This document shows positions 37,010 to 45,360 of a DNA stretch of 64,000 nt, piece by piece. The stretch covers positions 81,001 through 145,000 of the forward strand of contig NZ_CP012916.1 of NCBI RefSeq assembly GCF_001315015.1, in the 5' to 3' direction. This DNA comes from Azospirillum brasilense (GTDB taxonomy: Bacteria; Pseudomonadota; Alphaproteobacteria; Azospirillales; Azospirillaceae). Below the pieces are notes generated by a model that had not been told where the DNA came from, ran no database searches, and saw only the letters and a list, made by a program, of their open reading frames with translations. Position numbers and translations under genes: made by a program. Positions within the stretch are counted from its first letter, which is position 1. The number at the start of each line of letters is the position of its first letter.

Positions 37010-38410
37010 TTACGGCATGGGCTGCGTGTAACCATAGGTGGCTTCTACCGCGGCCGCCAGCCGCAGCACCGCCGCGTCGGACAGACGCGGACCGGCGATC
37101 TGGAGCCCAACGGGGAGTCCACCGCTCTCCGTCAGCCCGCAAGGGACCGAGCAGGCCGGTGCGTAGCAGTGATTGAACAGCGGCGTGAAGACCGCGTGCC
37201 CGCGTGGCGTCACCGGACGCCCGTCGATGGTGGCGGGGCCGAGCCGGTCGAACGGCCAAGCGGTGACCGGAGTCGTCGGGCAGACCAGCAGGTCGTAGCG
37301 CGTGAAGAGGGCGGCCAGTGCGCGGTACGCCTCTTCCCGCAGGTGCAGGGCGCGGGCGACCTCCGCGCCGCTGGTGCGCAGGCCGGCGTCGATCTGCTGC
37401 CCGATGTCCGGGTCGAACAGCTCCGGCGCCGCGCGGAAGCGCTCGCCGTAGAGCGCGGCGAGGCCGGCGAACTGGAGGGGCATCAGGCCGTTTTCCCCGG
37501 CGCCCTCGGGCCAGACCGGGTCGGCCTCCTCGACGATGGCCCCGGCATCGGCGAGGCGGTGGACGGCGCGCTCCACGCAGGCCGCGACCTCCGGGTCCAC
37601 GGGGGCGTCCAGACCCAGCCGCCGGGAGTAGGCGATGCGCAGGCCCGCCGGGTCGGGGTTGGCGGCGGCACGGACGAAGGAGCCGGATACCGCCACCGAT
37701 TGCGGGTCGCGCGGGTCCGGCCCGGCCAGCGCGTCGAGCATCAGCGCCACGTCGGCGACGGAGCGGGCCATCTGGCCGATCACCGAATTGCCGAACACCG
37801 GCTCGGCGAAGCCGACGGGGTGGGGGACGATTCCGGCCGAGGGCTTCATGCCGACCACCCCGACATGGGCCGCCGGCCGGCGGGTGGAGCCGCCGCCGTC
37901 GGTGCAGAGCGCCAGCGGCGCCAGCCCCGCCGCCACCGCGCTGGCCGCCCCGCCGGAGGAGCCGCCGGGGGTCAGCGACAGGTCCCAGGGATTGCGGGTC
38001 GGGCCGTGCAGGAGGTTGGTCGTCACCCCCTTGCAGGCGAATTCGGAGCAGTTGGTGATGCCCGCGAAGACGGCGCCCGCGGCGCGCAGCCGGGCCACCG
38101 CCACCGCGTCCTCCGGCGCCACGAAGCCCTCGAACAGCCGCGATCCCTGGCGGACCGGCTGGCCGCGCACCCAGATGTTGTCCTTCACCGTGAAGGGCAC
38201 GCCGAGCAGGGGCAGCGCCTCGCCCTGCGCGGCGCGCTGGTCGGCGGCCCGCGCCTCCGCCCGCCCGGCCTCCGGATCGAGATGAACGATGGCGTTCAGC
38301 CGCGGATTCTCCGCCGCGACCCGCTCCAGAAGGTCGTCGTAAAGGGCGGCGGCGCTGACCTCGCGGGCAGCGACCTGTTCGGCGATCCGGAGGGCGCTCA
38401 TCATGCGCAT
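37010..38410 (-). CDS. Amidase-signature family hydrolase
   Basis: The 466-residue serine amidase has the Ser-cisSer-Lys triad visible as Lys76 (PFTVKDNIW), Ser151 (LTPGGSSGGAA) and Ser175 (TDGGGSTRRPA). It would cleave an amide or carbamoyl bond; the substrate is unknown. Length is usual for the family (450-500). The start overlaps the end of the MFS transporter gene (several ATGs in ATGCGCATGATG); AAGGA lies 6 bases before the first. Coupling to a transporter suggests that the transported compound or its product is the substrate. Confidence 0.9.
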   Translation of the reverse strand: MRMMSALRIAEQVAAREVSAAALYDDLLERVAAENPRLNAIVHLDPEAGRAEARAADQRAAQGEALPLLGVPFTVKDNIWVRGQPVRQGSRLFEGFVAPEDAVAVARLRAAGAVFAGITNCSEFACKGVTTNLLHGPTRNPWDLSLTPGGSSGGAASAVAAGLAPLALCTDGGGSTRRPAAHVGVVGMKPSAGIVPHPVGFAEPVFGNSVIGQMARSVADVALMLDALAGPDPRDPQSVAVSGSFVRAAANPDPAGLRIAYSRRLGLDAPVDPEVAACVERAVHRLADAGAIVEEADPVWPEGAGENGLMPLQFAGLAALYGERFRAAPELFDPDIGQQIDAGLRTSGAEVARALHLREEAYRALAALFTRYDLLVCPTTPVTAWPFDRLGPATIDGRPVTPRGHAVFTPLFNHCYAPACSVPCGLTESGGLPVGLQIAGPRLSDAAVLRLAAAVEATYGYTQPMP

Positions 38411-39630
38411 GGGGTGTCCTTGGCGGCGGTGGAAAGGTCGGGGGTGGGGGCTGGCGGCAGGGGGACGACCAGCGCCGCGGCGCCGGCCAGCGCGACGGCG
38501 GCGGCGGCCAGATAGCCGGCGGAATAGCCGAAACCCCCGGCGACCAGCAGGCTGAACAGCGCCGGTCCGATGACCAGCCCGGCGTAGGCGATGGCGAGCA
38601 TGCCGCCCGTCGCCTCGCCCGCCCGGCCCGTCGGGGCGAGACGGGCGACCTCCGAGACGAACAGGCCGTTCCAGCCGCTCGCCGACAGGCCGAAGGCGGC
38701 GCAGACGGCCAGAAAGGCGGGCGCCGGCCAGCCGGGGGAGGCGATGGCGACGAGGGCGGCGGCGATGCTCATGGCGATGCCCAGCCCGGCGAGGATGACG
38801 CGGGGCGGCGCCCAGCGCGTCGCCACGAGGCCCCAGCCGACGCGCCCGATCAGCCCGGCGCCCTGCGCCACCGCCAGCGCCGTCCCGGCCAGCGGCAGGC
38901 TCCAGCCCAGTCCGGTCACCGCGAAACTGACCAGGAAGCCGTTCAGGCAGAGCTGCATGGCCGAGAAGGCGCAGACCGCCATGGCCAGCCGGCGCAGCGC
39001 CGGTTCCCCGGCGACCAGATCGAGCGCGCGCTTCAGCGTGCCGCGGCCGGCGGGACGGGGGGCGGCGCGGTCGTCGCCGTCATGGCGGCGGGCCAGCGGC
39101 TCCAGGACGAGCGCCAGCACGGCGGTGGCGCCGGCCACGACCAGCAGGCTGGCCTGCCAGCCGACGGACAGGACCAGCAGTGGCACGGCGAACCCAGCGG
39201 CCATGCCGCCGAACTGGTTGCCGGTCTGGCGCAGCGAGAAGACCAGCGGCCGCTTCTCCGGCGGGGTCAGCCGGGACAGCAGCTGCGTGCTGGCCGGGGT
39301 CTCCGGGCCGAAGGCGAAGCCCAGCGCCAGCGCCCCCAGCAGGAAGGCGATGGGAAGGGCGCTGGCCGACAGCAGCGCGGCCCCGGCGGCGGCGAGCAGG
39401 CAGGCCTGGCAGGTGCGGATCGCTCCCCAGCGCGCGATCAGCCCGCCCGCCCCCAGCGACGCGGGGATGGCGGCGGTGAAGACGACCGCGGTATAAAGGC
39501 CGAGAAGCCCCGGATCGACCCCCAGGTCGGGCGCCGCCTGCGGCGCGATCACCGGGATGGCGAAGAGACACAGCCCGACGAACGCCTGAACCGCCGCCAT
39601 GGCGATCAGAGGCAGCAACCAGACGTTCAT
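38401..39630 (-). CDS. MFS transporter
   Basis: The 409-residue protein has 12 predicted transmembrane helices. The signature between helices 2 and 3 appears as GAGGLIARWGAIRTCQ, with a related stretch in the second half (GLIGRVGWGLVATRWAPPRV). The family member moves small organic molecules with proton exchange. The next gene (amidase) overlaps it by 10 bp, so they form an operon, and the HIU hydrolase-like gene starts divergently 30 bp away. Substrate could be a nitrogen-containing metabolite; this is inferred from neighbours only. Confidence 0.88.
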   Translation of the reverse strand: MNVWLLPLIAMAAVQAFVGLCLFAIPVIAPQAAPDLGVDPGLLGLYTAVVFTAAIPASLGAGGLIARWGAIRTCQACLLAAAGAALLSASALPIAFLLGALALGFAFGPETPASTQLLSRLTPPEKRPLVFSLRQTGNQFGGMAAGFAVPLLVLSVGWQASLLVVAGATAVLALVLEPLARRHDGDDRAAPRPAGRGTLKRALDLVAGEPALRRLAMAVCAFSAMQLCLNGFLVSFAVTGLGWSLPLAGTALAVAQGAGLIGRVGWGLVATRWAPPRVILAGLGIAMSIAAALVAIASPGWPAPAFLAVCAAFGLSASGWNGLFVSEVARLAPTGRAGEATGGMLAIAYAGLVIGPALFSLLVAGGFGYSAGYLAAAAVALAGAAALVVPLPPAPTPDLSTAAKDTPCA

Positions 39631-39660
39631 GGGAACTCCACACAGGAAAGGGACGGGCCG

Positions 39661-40017
39661 ATGGCCGGCGGGATTTCGTTGCATGCGGTGGACGTGGCGC
39701 GCGGGGTGCCCGCCGAGGGGATGCGGGTGGAACTCTATGCTTTGCGGGACGGACAGCGGGGCAAGCTAGCGGAAAGCCGTTTGTGTGCCAATGGCGCGCT
39801 TGATCATCCGGTGGTCGGCGGGGCGGGCGTGACGGCGGGCGTCTACGAGGCGGTGTTCCACATCGGCCCTTGGCTGCGCGCGCAAGGCGTGGGGGCGGCG
39901 GAACCGGCCTTCCTGGAGGAGGCGCCGTTCCGCTTCACCGTCACCGACGTGGACCAGCACTACCATCTGCCGCTGAAGTTCACCCCCTGGGGCTATTCCC
40001 TGTTCCGGGGAGCATAA
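39661..40017 (+). CDS. Transthyretin/5-hydroxyisourate hydrolase-like protein with altered active site
   Basis: The 118-residue protein has the full transthyretin-like fold: SLHAVDVARGVPAEGMRVEL at the start, GVYEAVFHIGPWLRAQGV and QHYHLPLKFTPWGYSLFRGA at the end. True 5-hydroxyisourate hydrolases use two His, an Arg and the C-terminal Tyr-Arg-Gly-Ser. Here His8 and the His near 100 remain, but the usual D-G-R reads NGAL (Ala46) and the last residues are FRGA, so both the Arg and Ser are gone. It may act on a different purine- or hydantoin-like ring or only bind it. The gene starts 30 bp from a divergent MFS gene and ends 1 bp from the convergent ABC operon. Confidence 0.85.
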   Translation: MAGGISLHAVDVARGVPAEGMRVELYALRDGQRGKLAESRLCANGALDHPVVGGAGVTAGVYEAVFHIGPWLRAQGVGAAEPAFLEEAPFRFTVTDVDQHYHLPLKFTPWGYSLFRGA

Positions 40018-40018
40018 G

Positions 40019-40834
40019 TCAGCGGAGCTGGCGCGACAGGCCGGCGACCCGCTCCATCACCACCATCGCCAGGACGGTGACGGCGATCAGCACGCCGGAC
40101 ACCGCCGCGGCGCGGACGTCCAGGCTGTTCTCCAGGATCTGCCACATGCGGATGGGCAGCACCTCGTTGCGGGCGTCGGCCATGAACAGCGACACCGGGA
40201 TGTTGTCGAAGCTCGACATGAAGGCGATGAAGGCCCCGGCGCCGATGCCGTTGCGGATGGTCGGCAGCGTCACCCGGCGGAAGGTGTAGAGGCGCCCGGC
40301 CCCCAGGCTCTCGGAGCTTTCCAGGAGCGCCGGGTCGAGCTGGGCGAGGCTCGCCAGCGTGGTGCGCAGGACGTAGGGCACGCTGACCACGATATGGCCG
40401 ATGGCCAGCGTCAGGAAGGACAGCTCCACCCCCGCCGTGCTGAAGAACACCAGCGAGGCGAGGCCGAAGGCCAGCGCCGGCAGGACCAGCGGCGACATGA
40501 ACAGCGCGTCGAGCCCGCGCGCCCAGGCCCGCCGGCTGCGCCCGATGGCCAGCGCGGCGGCGGTGCCCAGCGCCACCGACACGGCGGTCACCACGGCGCC
40601 CAGCTTCAGGCTGACCAGGGCGGCGTCCTGGAGCTGCCACGCGTCGATCAGCGAGGCGTACCAGCGCAGGCTATAGGACGGCGGCGGGAACTTCAGCGAA
40701 TAGCCATCGGTGAAGGAGGTGACGAGCACCACCAGGGTCGGCGCCGCCAGCAGCAGCAGCGCCGCACCGGCGAGCGTGCCCATGACGAGGCCGAAGGAGG
40801 CGCTTCCCAGGGTCGGGCGCTGCATGTCAGGCAT
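40019..40834 (-). CDS. ABC transporter permease (PotC-like)
   Basis: The 271-residue inner-membrane permease has six predicted helices and the EAA-loop motif ESSESLGAGRLYTFRRVTLP. It resembles PotC/spermidine-type permeases. It overlaps the first permease gene by 8 bp and is the last gene of the four-gene operon ATPase, binding protein, PotB-like, PotC-like. With the binding protein at 41825 it would import a small cationic or amide compound. Confidence 0.9.
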   Translation of the reverse strand: MPDMQRPTLGSASFGLVMGTLAGAALLLLAAPTLVVLVTSFTDGYSLKFPPPSYSLRWYASLIDAWQLQDAALVSLKLGAVVTAVSVALGTAAALAIGRSRRAWARGLDALFMSPLVLPALAFGLASLVFFSTAGVELSFLTLAIGHIVVSVPYVLRTTLASLAQLDPALLESSESLGAGRLYTFRRVTLPTIRNGIGAGAFIAFMSSFDNIPVSLFMADARNEVLPIRMWQILENSLDVRAAAVSGVLIAVTVLAMVVMERVAGLSRQLR

Positions 40835-41717
40835 GGACGTACCCCTTGCTGGCGCGGCCCAGCAGGTTGAACAGCATCACGACGCCCAGCACCGACACCA
40901 TGAAGACGATGGAGATGGCGGCGGCGAAGGGCCAGTTGTGGAGCGTGATGGTCTGTTGATAGATGTATTGCGGCATGAACAGCATCTGCCCGCCGCCGAC
41001 CAGCGACTGGGTGATGAAGGCGGTGACGGCGGCGGCGTAGGTCAGCAGGCAGCCGGCGACGATTCCCGGCAGGCTCAGTGGCAGCGTCACCTTGAGGAAG
41101 CCCCGCCACGGCCCGGCGCCCAGCGCTGCCGAGGCGTCAAGCAGGTTGGGATCGAGCCGCGACAGGGTGGTGATGAGCGGCAGCACCATCAGCGGCATCT
41201 GCACCTGCACCAGGGCGGCGACCAGACCGCCTTCGGTGTAGAGCAGGCGCAGCGGCGTCTCCGCCAGACCCAGCGACAGCAGCAGGTTGTTGACGATGCC
41301 GTCCCGCCCCAGGATGACGATCCAGGCGAAGGTGCGGACCACGACGGAGGTCAGCAGCGGCAGGATGATGACGAGGATCAGCGCCGACTGCATCCGCGGC
41401 CCGCTGCGGGTGTAGAGCCAGGCCAGCGGATAGCCGAACAGCAGGGTTAGCGCCGTGACCTTCACCCCCAGCAGCAGCGTGCTGCCGAGCACGGCCAGAT
41501 TGAAGGTGTCTCCGAAGAAGCGGATGTACTGGTCCAGCCCGAACCGCGTCATCTCCGCGTCGGCGTAGAGGCTGACGGCGACCAGCAGGAGCAGCGGCGT
41601 CACGAAGAACACCGCGAAGAAGGCGGCCAGCGGCAGCGCCAGCGTCCATTCCCGCCCGATGCGGGGCCGTGCGGCGGTCGCGGGTCCGGCAAGGCCGGGG
41701 GCGGTGATGGCGGTCAT
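40827..41717 (-). CDS. ABC transporter permease (PotB-like)
   Basis: The 296-residue permease has six helices and the EAA motif DASAALGAGPWRGFLKVTLP. The N-terminus (MTAITAPGLAGPATAARPRI) is a short cytoplasmic tail. AGGA lies upstream of the ATG at 41717. A 43-nt perfect palindrome separates it from the binding-protein gene, which may allow higher expression of the binding protein than of the permeases. Confidence 0.9.
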   Translation of the reverse strand: MTAITAPGLAGPATAARPRIGREWTLALPLAAFFAVFFVTPLLLLVAVSLYADAEMTRFGLDQYIRFFGDTFNLAVLGSTLLLGVKVTALTLLFGYPLAWLYTRSGPRMQSALILVIILPLLTSVVVRTFAWIVILGRDGIVNNLLLSLGLAETPLRLLYTEGGLVAALVQVQMPLMVLPLITTLSRLDPNLLDASAALGAGPWRGFLKVTLPLSLPGIVAGCLLTYAAAVTAFITQSLVGGGQMLFMPQYIYQQTITLHNWPFAAAISIVFMVSVLGVVMLFNLLGRASKGYVHA

Positions 41718-41742
41718 GGGGTGGAGTCCTGTGGGGGCAATT

Positions 41743-41785
41743 GCCTTCTTAGCCCTCTCCCCAGAGGGGAGAGGGCTAAGAAGGC
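41743..41785. repeat. 43-nt perfect palindrome of the CCCTCTCCCC/GGGGAGAGGG family
   Basis: Two perfect 20-base arms (41743-41762 and 41766-41785) flank a 3-base loop AGA. The inner part is CCCTCTCCCC/GGGGAGAGGG, shared with four further copies at 47921, 48015, 51753 and 51903. A half-copy with GGAGAGGGTTGGGTGGGGG follows at 41792. It lies between a binding-protein gene and its permease gene, with no T-run, so an RNA-stabilising or REP-like role is more likely than termination. Confidence 0.85.
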
Positions 41786-41824
41786 CAATCCGGAGAGGGT
41801 TGGGTGGGGGCCCGTTTCCCGCAC

Positions 41825-42871
41825 TTACACCTTGATCTCCTTGTTGAACCGCTCGATCCAGCCGGCGCGGTTCTGGTTGATCACCGACCAGTCGTGGAAC
41901 ACGAAGGACGCCTTCAACTCCTCCTGGTCCTTGGCGATCATGCGGGCGATGTCGCCGTCCATCTGCACCTTCGAGTTCGTCGGGATGACGTAGAAGGGCG
42001 CCTGCATCAGCTTGGTCTGGACCTCCGGCGCCATGGCGGATTCGATGAGCGCCGCCGCCAGCTTGGCGTTGGGGGAATTCTTGGTGATGTGGGCGGTGGT
42101 CAGGAAGGCGATGGTGCCGGTCTTCGGCTTGGCGAACTCCACCGGCACGCCGCGGGCGCGCAGGATCTGGATGGCGTTGAAGTTGCCCGGGGAGATGTCG
42201 ATCTGGCCCTGCTGGAACAGGGTGGCGAGCGCGCCGGGGTTGGGCGCCACGGCGCCGAGATTCGGCTGAAGCTCCTTGAGCGCGGCGAAGGCCGGCTCGA
42301 TGTCGTTCTCGCCGCCGCCGCGGGTCTTCGCCAGCTCGACCATGAACGCGGTGCCGAGCGTCGAGTTCATGTTGGTGATGCCGACGCGGCCCTTGTACTC
42401 CGGCTTCCACAGGTCGTCCCAGCTCGTCGGCGGGGTCTTGACCTTCTCCGGGTTGTAGGTGATGCCGACCGCCTGGAAGAAGATGCCCGGCCCTTCGGGA
42501 AGCTGGGCCACCGGCAGCAGGTCCTGGTAGTTCTTGCTGTCCGCGACGGGGAATGGGGCGGCCAGATCCTGGCCGATCACCGACAGGCGCGGGCCGGGGT
42601 CCATCAGCATCACGTCGATCGGCGGGTTGGCCTTGGCGGCGGACACCTTGGCGATCATGTCCACCGACAGCATCGGGTCCAGCGCGATGTCGGCGTTGCC
42701 CGTGGCCTTGCGGAAATGCGGGACGATGACGTCGCGGTGGGCTTCCTCCCAGCTTCCGGTGAAGGTGGCGAACACCAGCTTGCGCGCCTGCGCCCAGCTC
42801 ATGCCGGGGAACAGGGACATGGCGCCGAGCGTGAGGCCGGCGGCGAGGATCTGGCGGCGGTCGAGGGTCAT
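41825..42871 (-). CDS. ABC transporter substrate-binding protein (PotD/PotF-like)
   Basis: The 348-residue periplasmic protein starts with a Tat-like signal (DRRQILAAGLTLGAMSLFPG, then cleavage near AQA). The mature start RKLVFATFTGSWEEAHRDVI and the GITYNPEKVKTPPTSWDDLW stretch are typical of spermidine/putrescine-type binding proteins. Ligand residues cannot be named with certainty, so polyamine is only one option. It lies 46 bp downstream of the ATPase gene. Confidence 0.9.
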   Translation of the reverse strand: MTLDRRQILAAGLTLGAMSLFPGMSWAQARKLVFATFTGSWEEAHRDVIVPHFRKATGNADIALDPMLSVDMIAKVSAAKANPPIDVMLMDPGPRLSVIGQDLAAPFPVADSKNYQDLLPVAQLPEGPGIFFQAVGITYNPEKVKTPPTSWDDLWKPEYKGRVGITNMNSTLGTAFMVELAKTRGGGENDIEPAFAALKELQPNLGAVAPNPGALATLFQQGQIDISPGNFNAIQILRARGVPVEFAKPKTGTIAFLTTAHITKNSPNAKLAAALIESAMAPEVQTKLMQAPFYVIPTNSKVQMDGDIARMIAKDQEELKASFVFHDWSVINQNRAGWIERFNKEIKV

Positions 42872-42917
42872 CGGCGGGCACTCCAGGGGGAGGAGAAGAA
42901 GAGGGGGAGGGGAGGAA

Positions 42918-44081
42918 TCAGGCGCCCGCGGGAACGGCGAAGGCGCGGCAGGTCTGGGGGGAGACGGGTTGCAGCCGGACCGGCGTGCCGGGCGCGCGCA
43001 GCGCGGCGCCGGCCACGCGCGGCTCGGTCACCTTCACCTGCCCGCCATCGGCGGTGCGCACCTCGTAGACGACCACGGGGCCGAGCGGCAGGGCGAGGTC
43101 CACGGTGCCGGCGATCTGCTGGGGCGCCGCCTCGGTGGCGAGCCGCAGGTTTTCCGGGCGCACGCAGAGGATGGCGGGGTCGCCGGCGGCCAGCGCGGCG
43201 TCGGGGGTGACGGCGGTCAGAACGGTGCCGGCCTCCAGCGCCACCTCGGCGACGCTGCCGGAGGCGCGGACGACGCGGCCCCGCAACTGGTTGGCGCTGC
43301 CGACGAAGCCGTTGACGAACAGGGTCCCGGGACGGTCGTAGACGTCTTCCGGCGTGCCGAACTGCTCCAGCTTGCCCCGGCTCAACACGGCGATGCGGTC
43401 GGCCATGCTCAGCGCCTCCTCCTGGTCGTGGGTGACCATGATGGTGGTGATGCCGAAGCGGCGCTGGAGCTGCTTGATCTCGATCTGCATGTCCAGCCGC
43501 AGATTCTTGTCGAGCGCCGCGAAGGGCTCGTCGAGCAGCAGGATGCTCGGCTGGATGGCCAGGGCGCGGGCCAGCGCCACGCGCTGCTGCTGCCCGCCGG
43601 ACAGCTGTTTGGGGAAGCGGTCCCGCATGGCGTCCAGCTTCACCAGACCCAGCATCGCCTCCACCCGAGCCCGCACGGCGTCGCGGGCGGCACCCCGCGC
43701 CTCCAGCCCGTAGGCAACGTTCTGCGCCACGGTCATGTGCGGGAACAGGGCGTAATTCTGGAACACGATGCCGACGCCACGCCCGGCGGGCGGAAGGCTG
43801 TCGACCACGCGGTCGCCGATGACGACGCGGCCGAGCGTCTGCGCCTGGAATCCGGCGAGGATGCGCAGCAGCGTGGTCTTGCCGCAGCCGGACGGCCCCA
43901 GCAAGGCCACCAGCTCGCCCGCCTTGATCTCCAGCGTCACGTTGTCCACGGCGGTCGAGGCGCCGAAGCGGTGGGTGATGCCGTCCAGCGTCACCGCGAC
44001 GCCCGCTGGCGCTGCGGGAGCCTCCGCGGCGGGCTGCGGGGACGGGTGGCGGTGCGAACGGGCGGATTGGAGTGCGGCCAT
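42918..44081 (-). CDS. ABC transporter ATP-binding protein (PotA-like)
   Basis: The 387-residue ATPase has Walker A GPSGCGKTTLLRIL, Q-loop FQNYALFPHMTVAQN, signature LSGGQQQRVALARAL, Walker B ILLLDEPFAALD and the switch His in MVTHDQEEALSMADR. The C-terminal 130 residues form a TOBE-like regulatory domain. An N-terminal Ala/Pro-rich extension of about 30 residues precedes the core. It is the first gene of the operon; the ATG at 44081 has AGGA 8 bases upstream. Confidence 0.92.
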   Translation of the reverse strand: MAALQSARSHRHPSPQPAAEAPAAPAGVAVTLDGITHRFGASTAVDNVTLEIKAGELVALLGPSGCGKTTLLRILAGFQAQTLGRVVIGDRVVDSLPPAGRGVGIVFQNYALFPHMTVAQNVAYGLEARGAARDAVRARVEAMLGLVKLDAMRDRFPKQLSGGQQQRVALARALAIQPSILLLDEPFAALDKNLRLDMQIEIKQLQRRFGITTIMVTHDQEEALSMADRIAVLSRGKLEQFGTPEDVYDRPGTLFVNGFVGSANQLRGRVVRASGSVAEVALEAGTVLTAVTPDAALAAGDPAILCVRPENLRLATEAAPQQIAGTVDLALPLGPVVVYEVRTADGGQVKVTEPRVAGAALRAPGTPVRLQPVSPQTCRAFAVPAGA

Positions 44082-44306
44082 GGGGCGTGTCCTGGTAGGG
44101 CGCACCGGCGGAAACCCCGGTGGCGCGTCGCAGGACAGAGGGAGAGCAACCCGCGTGCCATTCCCATGGGGTCAGGGACGGCCCGGCCCCGAACCCCCGC
44201 ATACTCTGGTGTTCACCCCAAGGGCATCGCTCGGGCGCGCCGCGCCGCTGGGCAGACTGCCCGCTGAATGTGCCTAAAAATTAAGCGCCGCTTTGGCCCG
44301 TTTCCG

Positions 44307-45041
44307 TCAGTCGGCCCAGCGCGGCGGCGGCAAGGAGCGGAACGCCTCGCGGAGCGCCTGGGACCAGCCGTCGCTGATCTCCTTGAAGCAGGGATCATCC
44401 TCGCCGATCCGCCGCTTCGTCTCCAGCTTCAGGGAATCGCGGCGGTAGGCGATCAGGTCGAGCGGAAGTCCGACCGTCAGGTTGGAGCGCAGCGTGCTGT
44501 CCATGGAAATCAGCACCAGCTTCATCCCTTCCTCGATCGGCGTGTTGTGGTTCAGCGCCCGGTCGAGGATCGGTTTGCCATACTTGTGCTCGCCAATCTG
44601 GAAGAAGGCGTTGTCGGCGGTCGCCTCGATGAAATTGCCGGCGGCGTAGACATGGAACAGCCGCACCCGGTCCCCGCGGATCTGGCCACCCAGAATGATG
44701 GACAGGTCGAAATCCACCCGCTGCTCCTTCAGCGCGTGGCCGTCCCGCTTCCACACCTGACGGACGGCGGCACCGACGAGCTGGGCCGCCTGGAACATGC
44801 CGTTCACGCTGCCGATGGTGCGGATCTCGCCGTCCAGTTCCACCCCTTCCTGGATCAGCGCGATCACCGACTGGGTCAGCGACAGGTTGCCGGCGGTCAT
44901 CAGGGCGATCATGCGGTCGCCCGGCTCCTCAAAGACGTGCATCTTGCTGAAGATGGAGATGTGGTCCACCCCCGCGTTGGTGCGCGTGTCCGACAGCATC
45001 ACCAAGCCGTCCTCCAGATACAGGGCGACGCAGTAGGTCAT
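44307..45041 (-). CDS. Anbu proteasome-like peptidase (Ntn hydrolase)
   Basis: The 244-residue protein starts MTYCVALYLEDGLVMLSDTR followed by TNAGVDHISIFSKMHVFEEP, the hallmark of the bacterial proteasome-type protease Anbu, in which Thr2 becomes the N-terminal nucleophile after Met removal. Conserved Asp18 and the Lys of the active site (FSKMH) are present. Anbu forms ring or helical assemblies of unknown physiological role. It is usually encoded with ATP-grasp, transglutaminase-like and alpha-E genes; none is adjacent here. GGAGGAGAGAGG lies upstream of the ATG. Confidence 0.9.
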   Translation of the reverse strand: MTYCVALYLEDGLVMLSDTRTNAGVDHISIFSKMHVFEEPGDRMIALMTAGNLSLTQSVIALIQEGVELDGEIRTIGSVNGMFQAAQLVGAAVRQVWKRDGHALKEQRVDFDLSIILGGQIRGDRVRLFHVYAAGNFIEATADNAFFQIGEHKYGKPILDRALNHNTPIEEGMKLVLISMDSTLRSNLTVGLPLDLIAYRRDSLKLETKRRIGEDDPCFKEISDGWSQALREAFRSLPPPRWAD

Positions 45042-45085
45042 GGTCCGTCCTCTCTCCTCCCAGCGGAAGCCGGACCGCCCACGCG

Positions 45086-45111
45086 AAAAGGGGCGGCCGG
45101 CCGGCCGCCCC
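45086..45111 (-). terminator. Stem-loop with T-run between small Gln-rich gene and Anbu gene
   Basis: A 22-bp near-perfect GC palindrome (45090-45111, GGGGCGGCCGG with its complement) is followed on the minus strand by TTTT. It lies 80 bp after the stop of the small leftward gene at 45193 and should terminate it. Confidence 0.7.
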
Positions 45112-45192
45112 AGTGTATGCCGAAAAAACCGGCACGCCGCAAACCCATCGCGGGAGACGGGACATCATGTCCCGCCTCGCCGCGATGCGCGG

Positions 45193-45360
45193 TCAGCGCT
45201 GCTGCCCGCCCTTCTCGTCCTGGTCGCGGTCCATGTCCTGCTGCCGCCGGTTCGCCTGGTCCTGTCCCTGCTGCCTGTTCTTCGGATTGTCCTGGGTCTG
45301 CTGCCCCTGCTTCCGCTCGTTCTGGCTGCCCATCTGGTTCGGGTTCCGTTCATCGGCCAT
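45193..45360 (-). CDS. Small Gln/Asn/Asp-rich disordered protein
   Basis: The 55-residue protein (starting MADERNPNQMGSQNERKQGQ) contains almost no hydrophobic residues and is very rich in Gln, Asp, Asn, Arg and Lys, like intrinsically disordered stress proteins. GGAGGA precedes the ATG by 8 bases and a terminator follows. No family is recognised with certainty. Confidence 0.6.
   Translation of the reverse strand: MADERNPNQMGSQNERKQGQQTQDNPKNRQQGQDQANRRQQDMDRDQDEKGGQQR

Noticed and set aside
39661..40017. Naming the gene uraH/pucM
   Set aside because: Two of the four catalytic residues are missing, and no other uric-acid pathway gene is present in the window.
41743..41785. The long palindrome as a Rho-independent terminator
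   Set aside because: Neither strand has a T-run after the stem, and it lies within an operon whose downstream permease genes need transcription.
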